A stretch of DNA of 64,000 nt. It comes from Martensiomyces pterosporus. Its lineage: Eukaryota > Kickxellomycota > Kickxellomycetes > Kickxellales > Kickxellaceae. Both the position numbers and the translations under genes were made by a program. Below are positions 20,134 through 28,873 of the stretch, one piece after another. The first letter of the stretch is position 1; the number at the start of each line of letters is the position of its first letter. Below the pieces are notes generated by a model. It had not been told where the DNA came from. It searched no databases and was given only the letters and a program-made list of their open reading frames with translations. The DNA lies in contig MU603998.1 in the NCBI GenBank assembly GCA_025201845.1, positions 22,201-86,200 on the forward strand. Direction: 5' to 3'.

Positions 20134-20584
20134 TCGACAAAGCAAATACAAAGAAGAAAGGCGGGGTGAGCGGTTGCTTGGAAGATGCGCAGAGGGAATT
20201 CGGGGCTCAATTTTGGAAAGCGGCAAGAGGCGTAAGGGGGGAGGGAATGAGGTGGAGTGGAGTGGAGTGGAGAAGAGAGGGAGGCGCAAAATGGACGGGC
20301 ATGGAAGGATACTCCACCCAATGGCGCCCAATCACCAGGGAGAGAGCCAGTATCCACGCACTGGAGGCGGAAATCAATGGAGGGCAGCGATGTATGCTTC
20401 CCGATACTGCGTTTCTTCGCCACCAGGCCAAGGCGTGAAACAGAAAGGCGCTGTGCATCTTCGATTGAGGGGTGCATGCATTTGCCAGCAGCCGCAATCA
20501 TGTGCCAATGGCGGTGTGTGGTGGTTTGTTTAGGGCCGATTCAAGACGATCTCTCAACAAAAAGAAAAGCGACTAGTAAATGCC
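20134..20584. other. Intergenic, upstream of S2P
   Basis: 451 bases. The plus strand carries a purine-rich tract with about four GTGGA units at 20251-20272, in what would be the S2P promoter or leader. No gene seen. Confidence 0.5.
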
Positions 20585-21865
20585 TCAGCTCAATGGCGCC
20601 GTTTTCTGTGCGTCCTTGGGCGGGTTGATGCTATCTAATACAGGTGCCGCATGCGTGTTGGCGGCAATCAGCACTTCGGTGAACTTGACCAGCCTCTCCT
20701 GCTCCTCCACGCTCAGGGCATCCGGATGCATCACGGCCTCCTGCTCGCGCGCGTAGTATCCACCCGTCTTGCCCTGCACGTCGGCGCCCAGGGCCAAGTA
20801 GACCGACGTCACAGAGCCCTTTACCTGGTCGTGCCACAGCCAGTTTCTGAAGTCGTGGATCCCAGGCAGCGTGGAGAACGCCACGTACCTGTAGATGCCC
20901 GTGGCCACGAGTCCGGGGTGAAACGCGTTCACGGTTACCTGCGTGCCCTCCAGACGCCTGGCCAGGGCGTTGGAGTAGACTAGCAGCGCCAGCTTGCTGG
21001 TGGAGTAGTTGATGAAGCGGTTGAATCTCCACACATGCGTCACCCGCGTATAGTCAAGGCAGCGCACCATGCAGGCTGCAATCGACGACGCAATGGTGAT
21101 TCTTGCGCTCCCGGACTGCTTCATCACATCCAGAAGCTGGCTGATCAGCTTGTAGTGCCCGACAAAGTTGGTCCCAAACTGGGACTCCAGGCCGTCGTAC
21201 GTGGTGTCGTAGTGGTTGAACGCCACGCCGGCATTGCAGACGAGGAGATGCAGCCTGTCGTGGTCCCTCTTGAACTCGTCGACGAACCGATCGATCGACT
21301 GGAACGAAGCCAGGTCGAGCTCCATCATGCTGAACGAGTCAAAGAGACCCGTTGCCATCTGCAGCTGCTTGAGTGCCTGCTGCCCGCGCTTCAGGTTGCG
21401 GCATGCCAGGATGGTCGTGTACCCTGCCCTGGCGACTGCCTTTGCCGTCTCGAACCCGATGCCACCGTTGGCTCCAGTCACTATTGCAACTCTGCGCCTT
21501 GGAGGCGCCTTTGCGTCAGGCCGAGTCGAGTGGGCTCCTGCGTCGTGCATGGCGCGGTGCTCCCGGATGTACTGGTTGATTTTCTCCTCGGAGTTGGTCT
21601 GGCTGTGGAACACGCGGTGGACAACGCAGTAGGCGCCCTCCCAGTACGATAGCATGGCCACTATGGCAATGCCTGGGAGCCACAGGCGGTGGTACATCCA
21701 CAGCGTCTGCGTCTCAAGCATATTGACAATATTGCACAGCCACATCTCGTCTGAATTTGAAGCGGGATTGAGTTGGGTGTATTTGTGAGAGTACGGTAGT
21801 TGGGCGAGAGCAGAACAAGAAGCTCTTGCTGCCTCGGACATCTGGCAGAGCAGGTTGGCAGGCAT
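20585..21865 (-). CDS. Short-chain dehydrogenase/reductase, retinol-dehydrogenase-like, membrane-anchored
   Basis: Up to 426 residues. The Rossmann motif TGANGGIGFETAKA lies near residue 130, the NAG motif is in LLVCNAGVAF, the catalytic Ser in TIASSIAA, and the active-site Tyr and Lys in YSTSKLALL. These are the marks of a classical NAD(P)-dependent SDR similar to the retinol dehydrogenase/WWOX-like group. About 125 residues precede the domain and include a hydrophobic segment (LPGIAIVAMLSYW), suggesting an N-terminal anchor in the ER or lipid droplet. The start is uncertain: Met1 at 21865, Met at 21745 (MWLCNIVNM) and later Mets all keep the anchor. Substrate is not predictable. Confidence 0.85.
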   Translation of the reverse strand: MPANLLCQMSEAARASCSALAQLPYSHKYTQLNPASNSDEMWLCNIVNMLETQTLWMYHRLWLPGIAIVAMLSYWEGAYCVVHRVFHSQTNSEEKINQYIREHRAMHDAGAHSTRPDAKAPPRRRVAIVTGANGGIGFETAKAVARAGYTTILACRNLKRGQQALKQLQMATGLFDSFSMMELDLASFQSIDRFVDEFKRDHDRLHLLVCNAGVAFNHYDTTYDGLESQFGTNFVGHYKLISQLLDVMKQSGSARITIASSIAACMVRCLDYTRVTHVWRFNRFINYSTSKLALLVYSNALARRLEGTQVTVNAFHPGLVATGIYRYVAFSTLPGIHDFRNWLWHDQVKGSVTSVYLALGADVQGKTGGYYAREQEAVMHPDALSVEEQERLVKFTEVLIAANTHAAPVLDSINPPKDAQKTAPLS

Positions 21866-22074
21866 AGCTGGCAGGGATTGAAGCCAGGCGCTTCAATATT
21901 GCTGCGCAGTAAATTGGCATTCGCTGTTGCTGCCCACACATGTCTCCAAATTCAGGCAGCACAGCGTAAAAGCAGTAGCGCCTCAATATTCCGAGTAGTT
22001 AATTCACGAACCCAGACAAAAACGGACAAGCATGCCGTAGCAGCTGCACAGGATAGCAGAATAGACAGTGCCAG

Positions 22075-23775
22075 TTAGTCCCAGTACTTGATGGTGCCAT
22101 CCCACGAGCACGTCGCCACCTTGGACGTCTCCCTTGGGTGCCATGCCGACCCAATGGCGACCTTGTCGTGCGCCTTCCACTTTCCAAGCACCCTTGCGCT
22201 CTGCCAGTCCCAGCACCACACCTGGCCCTCTGCATCCCCCGAGGTCAGGATCTTTCCATCCGGCGAAAACGACGGCTGGCACGCATATCCAGCCGTCAGG
22301 TGGCCTGAAAACTCCTTCCTCCGGTGCGGCTTGATCCTCTCGCCAGCGCTGTACACAACAATCCGGTTGTCCATGCTCTGTCCCGCAAACCACTTTTCGT
22401 TGGGATGCAGAGCCACCGCAGGCACCGAGTGCATCGAAGGGTCAGCCACCAGCTTGATCACCACCGGAATGCCAAACTCCCACACCCTCATGGTCTTGTC
22501 GTCGCTGGTGGAGATGAACCGGCGGTTGGAGTCGAAGAACGTCAGCGAGTTGATGGCGCCCAGATGCTGGTCGTACTCTTGCACCACTTCGTTCGAGCGG
22601 ATGTCCCACTGCACGATCTTCTTGTCGCCCTGCCCGACAAGGAAGATGTTCGGGTCCTCGGGGTAGAAGCGGGCGACGTAGGGGATCTTGCCGCCAGCAG
22701 AGAACCGCTGCCGGCACTTGCCGGTCTCCGTATCCCACAGTTTGGTGTACTTATCGTACGAGGACGACAAGAACGACTGGCCATCGGGCGCAAAGCTAAT
22801 GTCGCGCACAGCCTTGCTGTGCCCTATGTACGTTCGCAGGTGGGTTAGCGACGAATGTGTGTCGTAGATCTTGACCAGCCCGTCCATGCCGCTCGACAGG
22901 AGCAAGTGTCCCGAGTCGGGGATGAACCGGATGGCGCTTACGCCACCCGTGTGTGCCTTCCACTCCTTGACCATCCGCTTCGGCACAAAGCAGTGCTGGT
23001 CGCCCACCTCGCCCTGCCTCAGCTCCATCGGCACGTGCATGTACGTCCGCCCCTGGTAGTCGCACTCAGCCTTGCCGTGGAATATCGTGCGCTCGTCCTG
23101 CCCCTCCACGTAGGCATGCTTCGTGCTCTTTCTGGCAGGACCCGTGGGCTGTGCGCCCTGTGAGGGCGGCTGGTCGCCTGTGTACTCCGCCATGCGCTTT
23201 TCGTACTCCGCCAGCTGCTCCGCCGACGGCCCCGCGACTTGGCCCTTCGTTTCACCCTCGTATCCGGCCCATGGTCCCAGATACGCGTTCTCCCCGTCGA
23301 GCACCGAGGCGTCGCCCCTCTTCCTGCGCCTCAGCCCGCAATTATTCCTGCGCCTGGCATCGCCACCTTCCTGCGTGCTCACAGTGCGGTTTTCGGCGCC
23401 AATACTCGGATCATATGCCACGCCGCTTTGCCGGAAGGACCGCTCCTGCTGCCGGAACATCGTTTCGTCGACTGCCTGCGCCTCTGCTCGGCCACTCGCC
23501 AGAGACCGGCTCTTACTTGAGATCGACCCTTCGGTGTCCAAGGGGCCCACAAGGGGCTGGGAGAGGACCGCGTACGGGATGTTGTATGTGATTTCCTTTT
23601 GATCTGGGTGCACGTACCCTGCCAGCTCGTTGGAGGAGGGCAGGCGTCCGCCCACATCGGGTGCTGTGTCTACGACGTACTTGCGCACCACCGGCTGGGC
23701 GTGGATCGGGGATGAGCGCTCATCGCCGCTCCCGTTGTCGGACGAGTCTGACCCGTATGCATTAATGGAGTCCAT
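22075..23775 (-). CDS. PRP17: Pre-mRNA-processing factor 17 (Prp17/Cdc40), WD40 protein
   Basis: 566 residues from the ATG at 23775 (MDSINAYGSDSSDNGSGDE). The open frame runs 69 codons further upstream but that part is not conserved in character. The N-terminal half is polar with a region around GPWAGYEGETKGQ that resembles the conserved Prp17 segment. The C-terminal half has seven WD40 repeats, starting with WKAHTGGVSAIRFIPDSGHLLLSSGMDG and ending SWDGTIKYWD. Prp17 acts in the spliceosome at the second catalytic step and in cell-cycle progression. It shares a 329-base divergent promoter with the FKBP gene. A working splicing machinery fits the introns seen in three genes of this window. Confidence 0.93.
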   Translation of the reverse strand: MDSINAYGSDSSDNGSGDERSSPIHAQPVVRKYVVDTAPDVGGRLPSSNELAGYVHPDQKEITYNIPYAVLSQPLVGPLDTEGSISSKSRSLASGRAEAQAVDETMFRQQERSFRQSGVAYDPSIGAENRTVSTQEGGDARRRNNCGLRRRKRGDASVLDGENAYLGPWAGYEGETKGQVAGPSAEQLAEYEKRMAEYTGDQPPSQGAQPTGPARKSTKHAYVEGQDERTIFHGKAECDYQGRTYMHVPMELRQGEVGDQHCFVPKRMVKEWKAHTGGVSAIRFIPDSGHLLLSSGMDGLVKIYDTHSSLTHLRTYIGHSKAVRDISFAPDGQSFLSSSYDKYTKLWDTETGKCRQRFSAGGKIPYVARFYPEDPNIFLVGQGDKKIVQWDIRSNEVVQEYDQHLGAINSLTFFDSNRRFISTSDDKTMRVWEFGIPVVIKLVADPSMHSVPAVALHPNEKWFAGQSMDNRIVVYSAGERIKPHRRKEFSGHLTAGYACQPSFSPDGKILTSGDAEGQVWCWDWQSARVLGKWKAHDKVAIGSAWHPRETSKVATCSWDGTIKYWD

Positions 23776-24104
23776 TCCAAAGTAGAGGCATGAAAATGAG
23801 GGAAGGGGCGTGTAAACAAGCCGTCGCCTGCCCGCCGTTTGGGAAAATGCCTCGCTTTGAAAATATCGAGGCTGGACAGATACGGCTACACACTTATGGA
23901 GCAGGCACTTCTGTGGACGAACCGACTCGTTTGCGAACCACAACAGCTCAAATCGAACCGGCTTGCTAGAGCGACGTGTCAAGAGGCAAGTGGCAAGAGA
24001 AGCGGGCAGCAGCGATCACAGACTAGCTCACAGACAGCCCGTGTCCTGTCTTGCCTTCCTTGTTTCCACTCTCAACATCTATGCTGTATGTCTCTGTACC
24101 AATA
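23776..24104. other. Divergent promoter region, PRP17/FKBP
   Basis: 329 bases between the two start codons. I see no TATA box. The PRP17 reading frame stays open through much of it. Confidence 0.45.
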
Positions 24105-24566
24105 ATGAAGCTCCTCGCTCTCTCAACCCTCGTCCTTTTGTGCGCCGCCGGAGCCACCGCCGCTGGCGAAGCAAAGAAGCGCGCTCCGCCCACAAAGCTG
24201 CAAATCGGCGTCAAGTACCGTCCCGACAACTGCCCAATCAAGGCCACGGTGGGCGACAAGGTGGCTGTGCACTACGAGGGCACGCTGTTTGAGGACGGCA
24301 AGAAGTTTGATTCCAGCTACGACCGCAAGGAGCCCATCGAGTTTGTCCTGGGCCAAGGGCACGTCATCAAGGGCTGGGACCAGGGCATCCTTGGAATGTG
24401 CATTGGAGAGAAGAGGATTTTGAAGATTCCGGCTGACCTGGCGTATGGAGAGAGGGGCTCCCCGCCAGTTATCCCACCCAGCTCGGCACTGGTGTTTAGA
24501 ACGGAGCTGGTGGCGATTAATGGAAAGAAGGCGGAAGATGATGACGCTGTGCGCGATGAGCTTTGA
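24105..24566 (+). CDS. FKBP-type peptidyl-prolyl isomerase of the ER lumen (FKBP2-like), RDEL-terminated
   Basis: 153 residues from the ATG at 24105. A signal peptide ([19 protein letters not shown]) is followed by a single FKBP domain of about 105 residues with the usual [27 protein letters not shown] and [12 protein letters not shown] blocks, which line the proline and FK506 pocket. The protein ends in RDEL, an ER-retrieval signal recognised by the KDEL receptor. It should catalyse cis-trans proline isomerisation during folding of secretory proteins, which suits the many secreted products encoded nearby. An earlier ATG at 24051 would add 18 residues before the signal peptide and is less likely. 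Confidence 0.95.
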   Translation: MKLLALSTLVLLCAAGATAAGEAKKRAPPTKLQIGVKYRPDNCPIKATVGDKVAVHYEGTLFEDGKKFDSSYDRKEPIEFVLGQGHVIKGWDQGILGMCIGEKRILKIPADLAYGERGSPPVIPPSSALVFRTELVAINGKKAEDDDAVRDEL

Positions 24567-24805
24567 TTGTTAGTAGATGAGATATACCAGGGAGCTCTGC
24601 GAGACCCCGGCCATTTTACTCGAATATAACTAGCGGTTTACTATTGTGACACTGCAATTCATGGGATTCCGGCAGCGGCAAGGCTGGTTTGGGCATGAGG
24701 CATGCTGGCACTACTGTGTGGAAATTGACTGCACTAAATACTGAAGGGTCTATTGATCTAGCCTCTCTGGTGCTGTGCTCAACAGGCGAAAGCGATAGAG
24801 ACTAC

Positions 24806-25456
24806 TCAGTACCAGTGTGCCTGAATGGGGGCTGCAACAGGTTCAGCAACAAGGTGCTCAGCCAGAGCAGGGCGGTACTCGGGAATGTAGAGAGCATACA
24901 CTGGGTGAATGAACTGGTGAACAGGCTCAGCAAAGCGAGGAGCTTGCAGCGCATACCCGGCAGCAGGGACAACGAATGGGCGGGCTGGCAATGCAGCACC
25001 GATGAATCCAATGGCAGCCACATCAGCCTGGTGGTGGTTGTCTGCAAAGACGACGTCGCCACCACGCTTGAAGAAAGGGACTCTTCCATGGCCGTCAAAG
25101 TTGTTCTGGACTGGACCCAGGTGGTTGCCATCACCGTTGGCAGTCCACCCGTCGTTGCCAGAGACGGATATCTCCGAAGGGTTGATGACGATGTTGTCCT
25201 TGTTGGCGCTGTTGGAGTTGACTGTGGAGAACGAGGACCCAATGACGTTGTTGAACGTGTTTCCGCCAGCACCGGTGGCACCGCTGCCGCTGCCAGCAAA
25301 GAGAGACGAGTCAGACTGCCATCCGTTGTTGACGTTAAGGTTCGAGATGGCACTAGGTCCACCCGAAACACTGTCACCTCCGGTGAAACCGACTTCCTGG
25401 GCAAGGACAGCAGAGGCAATGAAGAGAAGAGTGGCGGCGGTGGTGGCTGCGTACAT
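24806..25456 (-). CDS. Orphan secreted protein, Gly/Asn-rich then Ala/Pro/His-rich
   Basis: 216 residues from the ATG at 25456. A signal peptide (MYAATTAATLLFIASAVLA) precedes a Gly/Ser/Asn-rich part (residues about 20-125) with blocks such as NTFNNVIGSSFSTVNSNS. A KR dibasic site (PFFKRGG) could be cut by a Kex2-type protease. The C-terminal half is rich in Ala, Pro, His and aromatic residues (FVVPAAGYALQAPRFAEPV, HQFIHPVYALYIPEYRP) and ends in HWY. There are no Cys residues. I do not recognise a family. The composition suggests a structural cell-wall or extracellular protein. A TATA box upstream suggests strong or regulated expression. Confidence 0.7.
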   Translation of the reverse strand: MYAATTAATLLFIASAVLAQEVGFTGGDSVSGGPSAISNLNVNNGWQSDSSLFAGSGSGATGAGGNTFNNVIGSSFSTVNSNSANKDNIVINPSEISVSGNDGWTANGDGNHLGPVQNNFDGHGRVPFFKRGGDVVFADNHHQADVAAIGFIGAALPARPFVVPAAGYALQAPRFAEPVHQFIHPVYALYIPEYRPALAEHLVAEPVAAPIQAHWY

Positions 25457-26432
25457 GGCTGCTAGAACTGACAAGTGCAGGAGGTTTGGTTGGTGCTGGG
25501 AAGGGGATGTGTTGATCGAGACGAGAAAAGGCTGCTGTAGGTGAGCTTGCTGATGATCCTCCTGGCAGTACAGCATAGAGCAGCTAGCTTTTATATGATC
25601 AGAGGCATGCTGAGGATGCCAGCACTGCTCAGATGCTACACTTGCATCTTCTTGCACTGCAACATCCAACAGTAGCGCCTGTCCACTGAGTGCGGTTTGA
25701 GGAATGGCCCGATCCGTGCACAGCCGCGATCCATCTATTTACGCTTCGGGAGAGAATGGAAAGCTTATAGTCGCTGTATGCTACAATCATCAATTGATAG
25801 CCCACTATTTTTCCAAGAGCTACACACTGCCCCACATTCGGTTTTCGATCGCCACCACTGCATCCTTGTGGCCTTTATCGCTATTATATAGACTTGCGAG
25901 CCACATTGGCGCTAGCACAAATATCACCCGGGCTGAACCACGGGGCCCACTGCGGCGCAGCTTGCCAGATATAAGCCCGAGCTGGCAAGGCGCCGATGTC
26001 CTGCATGGTATTGGATTCGGCACACAATGGACGGTGGCGTCGAATGCTGACAATGGAACCTGGAATGCCAAAACGGAAATGAGGACAGACCAAGAATGTG
26101 GTGTTTGCAAACGCCATCTCGTTTCCACAGAATCTGCTCGTCCACCGCCTTAACCGCTGTATACCACGCACTTTAGCGACTATGAGTGGCAATATCGTCC
26201 ATCATGTGTTCACCAGCGCAGACCAAAGCCTGCGCTTCGTGCATGTTTCGCACAACTTATCTTGGAGCTTGCTTCATGGCAACTTTGATTAAATGACGGC
26301 GAAATCAAGCAGCACCAGCAGCTGCTCCGAAGCAGCAGGAGGGCAAGGTGACACAGGCACTCCACAGCTTCTAGCATTATACTCTGAATACTTCCTTTCA
26401 TTGGTGTAAGCAAAAGGTGAAGGTGCACCAGT
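25457..26432. other. Intergenic region, orphan secreted gene to pseudo-trypsin 1
   Basis: 976 bases. It holds the promoter of the orphan gene at its left side and the 3' flank of pseudo-trypsin 1 at its right. Open frames such as 25704-26153 (plus) have no recognisable domain. Confidence 0.5.
25588..25597 (-). promoter_or_regulatory. TATA box of the orphan secreted protein gene
   Basis: On the minus strand this reads CATATAAAAG, about 130 bases upstream of the ATG at 25456. It lies downstream of the longer open frame's first Met (25669), which supports the shorter start. Confidence 0.55.
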
Positions 26433-27815
26433 CTAGATGTGGGCCTTGTCTGGCAGTGAGACTGGAGCGTCTTCAAAGTGGAGATCCTCATACGCGGGGA
26501 GCGGGGGCATCGATGGGACGTGCCGTGGGTTCTGAGCGAGCGGCTGCGTGTCAAGTATAGGGAATTCAGACCGCGCATCCCACCCTGCCACCAGCTGCTT
26601 GCGATGCTTGCGCCACCGGTAAACGACAAAGAACGCAACGATGACTATAATCGAGGCGATAGGCACAACGGTGGCTATAATGATAACTTGTGAGCGCGAT
26701 AGTTTGCTGGTCTCGACTGGGACTGCAGGGACTGCGACAACACTTGCGGTAGGGGATGATGGGGAGGGCGTGTACATAACAGAAGCTGAACTGTCTATCG
26801 GCGTGGTTGTGGAGACCGGGCCACTAATCAGCGTGGTATTGAAGTTCAGCGGTGTCTGAATGACGCCCTCTCGAGGGTATATGTCGCCTGAAAAGACAGT
26901 TACGTTGGCGATAGTTGTTGATGAAGGCGATGTCGAGTTCATCTTGTACGCAGCATCGGTGTTTGCGACAAATGCCGGATCCTTGATAAATGTCGCCAAT
27001 GTGCGGTTGAGAACACTGTTGGCAAACATGACGTAGCTTGAGAAGAGCGTAAAGTAGCTCGCCTGGTGGCTCGCGGTGCAGATGTCGCTGCCGTAAACAG
27101 CAGAGTGGCTGAATACACCGGCAAGGACAATGTCATTGCCAACGTTGGCGTAGACTGAGCCATATGGTACAGTGCACGACTTGTTGTATGCCTGGCCAGT
27201 CAGGACATTCCCACAGACAAAGTCCTTGGTGTTGGCGCTGTAGATGGCCGACGAGTTGCTGCAGTCGCTGGCTGTTGGGTCTGGTGTCATCACGACCGGG
27301 TTGTTCCACCATGGCTGGTTATTTGGGTTCATTTTCGGGCGCACCGATCTCCGCACAAACGTGACGCTGTCCCAGGACTGGCTGTCCATCGCAATTTGCA
27401 TTGTCCAGCTCTTGCTGGCATTGGTGTTGAACTCTATCACGGCGATGTTGTTTGCGAATGTTTTGGTGTCGTACGACGGATGTATGTGTATCTTCTCTAC
27501 AGGATGCTGCGTGTATGCAGCTAGCACATTGTTGTCAAAGAGGAGCTGGTAGTCGGTGCTGCTGGTTTCGACCTTGCCATTCGAGTCGTAGTTGAGGCAG
27601 CTGGCGGCTATGAACGCAGCACGGTTGTCAAACGGCAGGAACTCGCAGCTGGTTTGCAGTCCGTTCTTGTACAGGACTCCACCAACGGCCTTTTTGATGA
27701 TGTCCGAGGATGTAGGGGGCGCCCGTTTTGTGATTCCAGCCAACCGACTGCCGTGGGTAGTGTGGAGTAGACATGACGTCAAGGTTATGGCGGAGGCAGT
27801 GCGTAGTAGCTTCAT
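26433..27815 (-). CDS. Pseudo-trypsin membrane protein 1 (type I, inactive S1-fold ectodomain)
   Basis: 460 residues from the ATG at 27815. Order: signal peptide (1-22), KR site at 30-31, trypsin-like domain (about 45-270), Ser/Thr/Pro stalk (about 295-372), one membrane helix (about 376-399), basic stop-transfer RWRKHRK, and a 55-residue cytoplasmic tail. The S1 fold is recognised by AASC at 71-73 for the TAAHC position, NNIAVIEF at 122 for NDIAL, and CTVPYGSV at 214 for CxGDSGGP. The catalytic His, Asp and Ser positions are Ser72, Asn123 and Tyr218, so hydrolysis is not expected. It may bind ligands or peptides at the cell surface; function is unknown. The tail has PAYEDLHFEDA, with a possible YxxL sorting motif. 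It is the first of three tandem paralogues. Confidence 0.85.
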   Translation of the reverse strand: MKLLRTASAITLTSCLLHTTHGSRLAGITKRAPPTSSDIIKKAVGGVLYKNGLQTSCEFLPFDNRAAFIAASCLNYDSNGKVETSSTDYQLLFDNNVLAAYTQHPVEKIHIHPSYDTKTFANNIAVIEFNTNASKSWTMQIAMDSQSWDSVTFVRRSVRPKMNPNNQPWWNNPVVMTPDPTASDCSNSSAIYSANTKDFVCGNVLTGQAYNKSCTVPYGSVYANVGNDIVLAGVFSHSAVYGSDICTASHQASYFTLFSSYVMFANSVLNRTLATFIKDPAFVANTDAAYKMNSTSPSSTTIANVTVFSGDIYPREGVIQTPLNFNTTLISGPVSTTTPIDSSASVMYTPSPSSPTASVVAVPAVPVETSKLSRSQVIIIATVVPIASIIVIVAFFVVYRWRKHRKQLVAGWDARSEFPILDTQPLAQNPRHVPSMPPLPAYEDLHFEDAPVSLPDKAHI

Positions 27816-28168
27816 CGTTATTAATGTACAGAAATCAGAGAAAGGGTATCGGAGAGAGCGTATTAGAGGAGACGAGGTGTAGGAGCAGCGAAACGGATGC
27901 AAACGCACGGTTAGACAAGGAGACGCAGGATATATACCGTCTACGCCTATCCGTGGGCTTCTCGGCTTTCTTATCCTGCCGCTCATCCTGTCTATTTTGC
28001 ATTCATTTCGACCGATTGTAGATTGGCAGTCGCATGAAACCTGTATCTGCTATTTTGGGCATGCTAGGATTGGCTTCGCTTGGCGCAAGTCCCATGCACC
28101 GATGCATCGACTGCATTCTGCGATACACCGATTCGCACACAGATACAAATGGATATCTACAGCTCGAC

Positions 28169-28633
28169 CACCAATCGCCGCAGCCGCCTGCCATCGCGTC
28201 TACCGTTTTGCCACTCGGATGATGGAGCGGTGGCTGAATGGCGTAAACATGTGCAGGATGCCGGAGGCAAGAGAGGAGACAGCTGGAAGTGGCAGGAAAG
28301 GCTAACCGGCTTATCTATTTTTCCTTAGNNNNNNNNNNNNNNNNNNNNNNNNNNNNNNNNNNNNNNNNNNNNNNNNNNNNNNNNNNNNNNNNNNNNNNNN
28401 NNNNNNNNNNNNNNNNNNNNNNNNNNNNNNNNNNNNNNNNNNNNNNNNNNNNNNNNNNNNNNNNNNNNNNNNNCACCAATCGCCGCAGCCGCCTGCCATC
28501 GCGTCTACCGCTTTGCCACTCGGATGATGCAGCGGTGGCTGAATGGCGTAAACATGTGCAGGATGCCGGAGGCAAGAGAGGAGACAGCTGGAAGTGGCAG
28601 GAAAGGCTAACCGGCTTATCTATTTTTCCTTAG
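28169..28633. repeat. 160-bp direct repeat on both sides of an N gap
   Basis: 28169-28328 and 28474-28633 match over 160 bases with two differences (T/C and G/C). They abut the two ends of the 145-base N run exactly. The likeliest reading is that two contig ends overlap and were scaffolded without being merged, or that two alleles were placed side by side. A true tandem repeat is the alternative. Confidence 0.9.
28329..28473. other. Assembly gap (145 N)
   Basis: Unresolved bases in the region upstream of pseudo-trypsin 1. The real gap size may be zero or negative given the flanking direct repeat. Confidence 0.99.
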
Positions 28634-28873
28634 CTCCCAACATGGGCATCCCATGACGGAAATCGCCTAACAGCCTTTCTTTGCACCCCATGTCTTTTGC
28701 ATCTGGCCTTGCTGTGGTTGGTTGCGCACAGGTCGGGCCCTTCACGCGCTTGTCGCGGCAATATGCAGCCAGCCTGTAATATGTAAGTCTAATTATATAA
28801 CAGCGAGCAGGCGAAAAATGAACAGGAAACTTGGACAAGCTATTCCACGGAAACAAACACACAAGCACGCTTA

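Larger units (their letters stand above)
27816..28873. other. Intergenic region containing an assembly gap
   Basis: 1058 bases between pseudo-trypsins 1 and 2, including the promoter of the first. A TATATA element on the minus strand lies at 27930-27937, about 115 bases upstream of its ATG. The N run and the flanking duplicate are listed separately. No gene seen. Confidence 0.55.
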
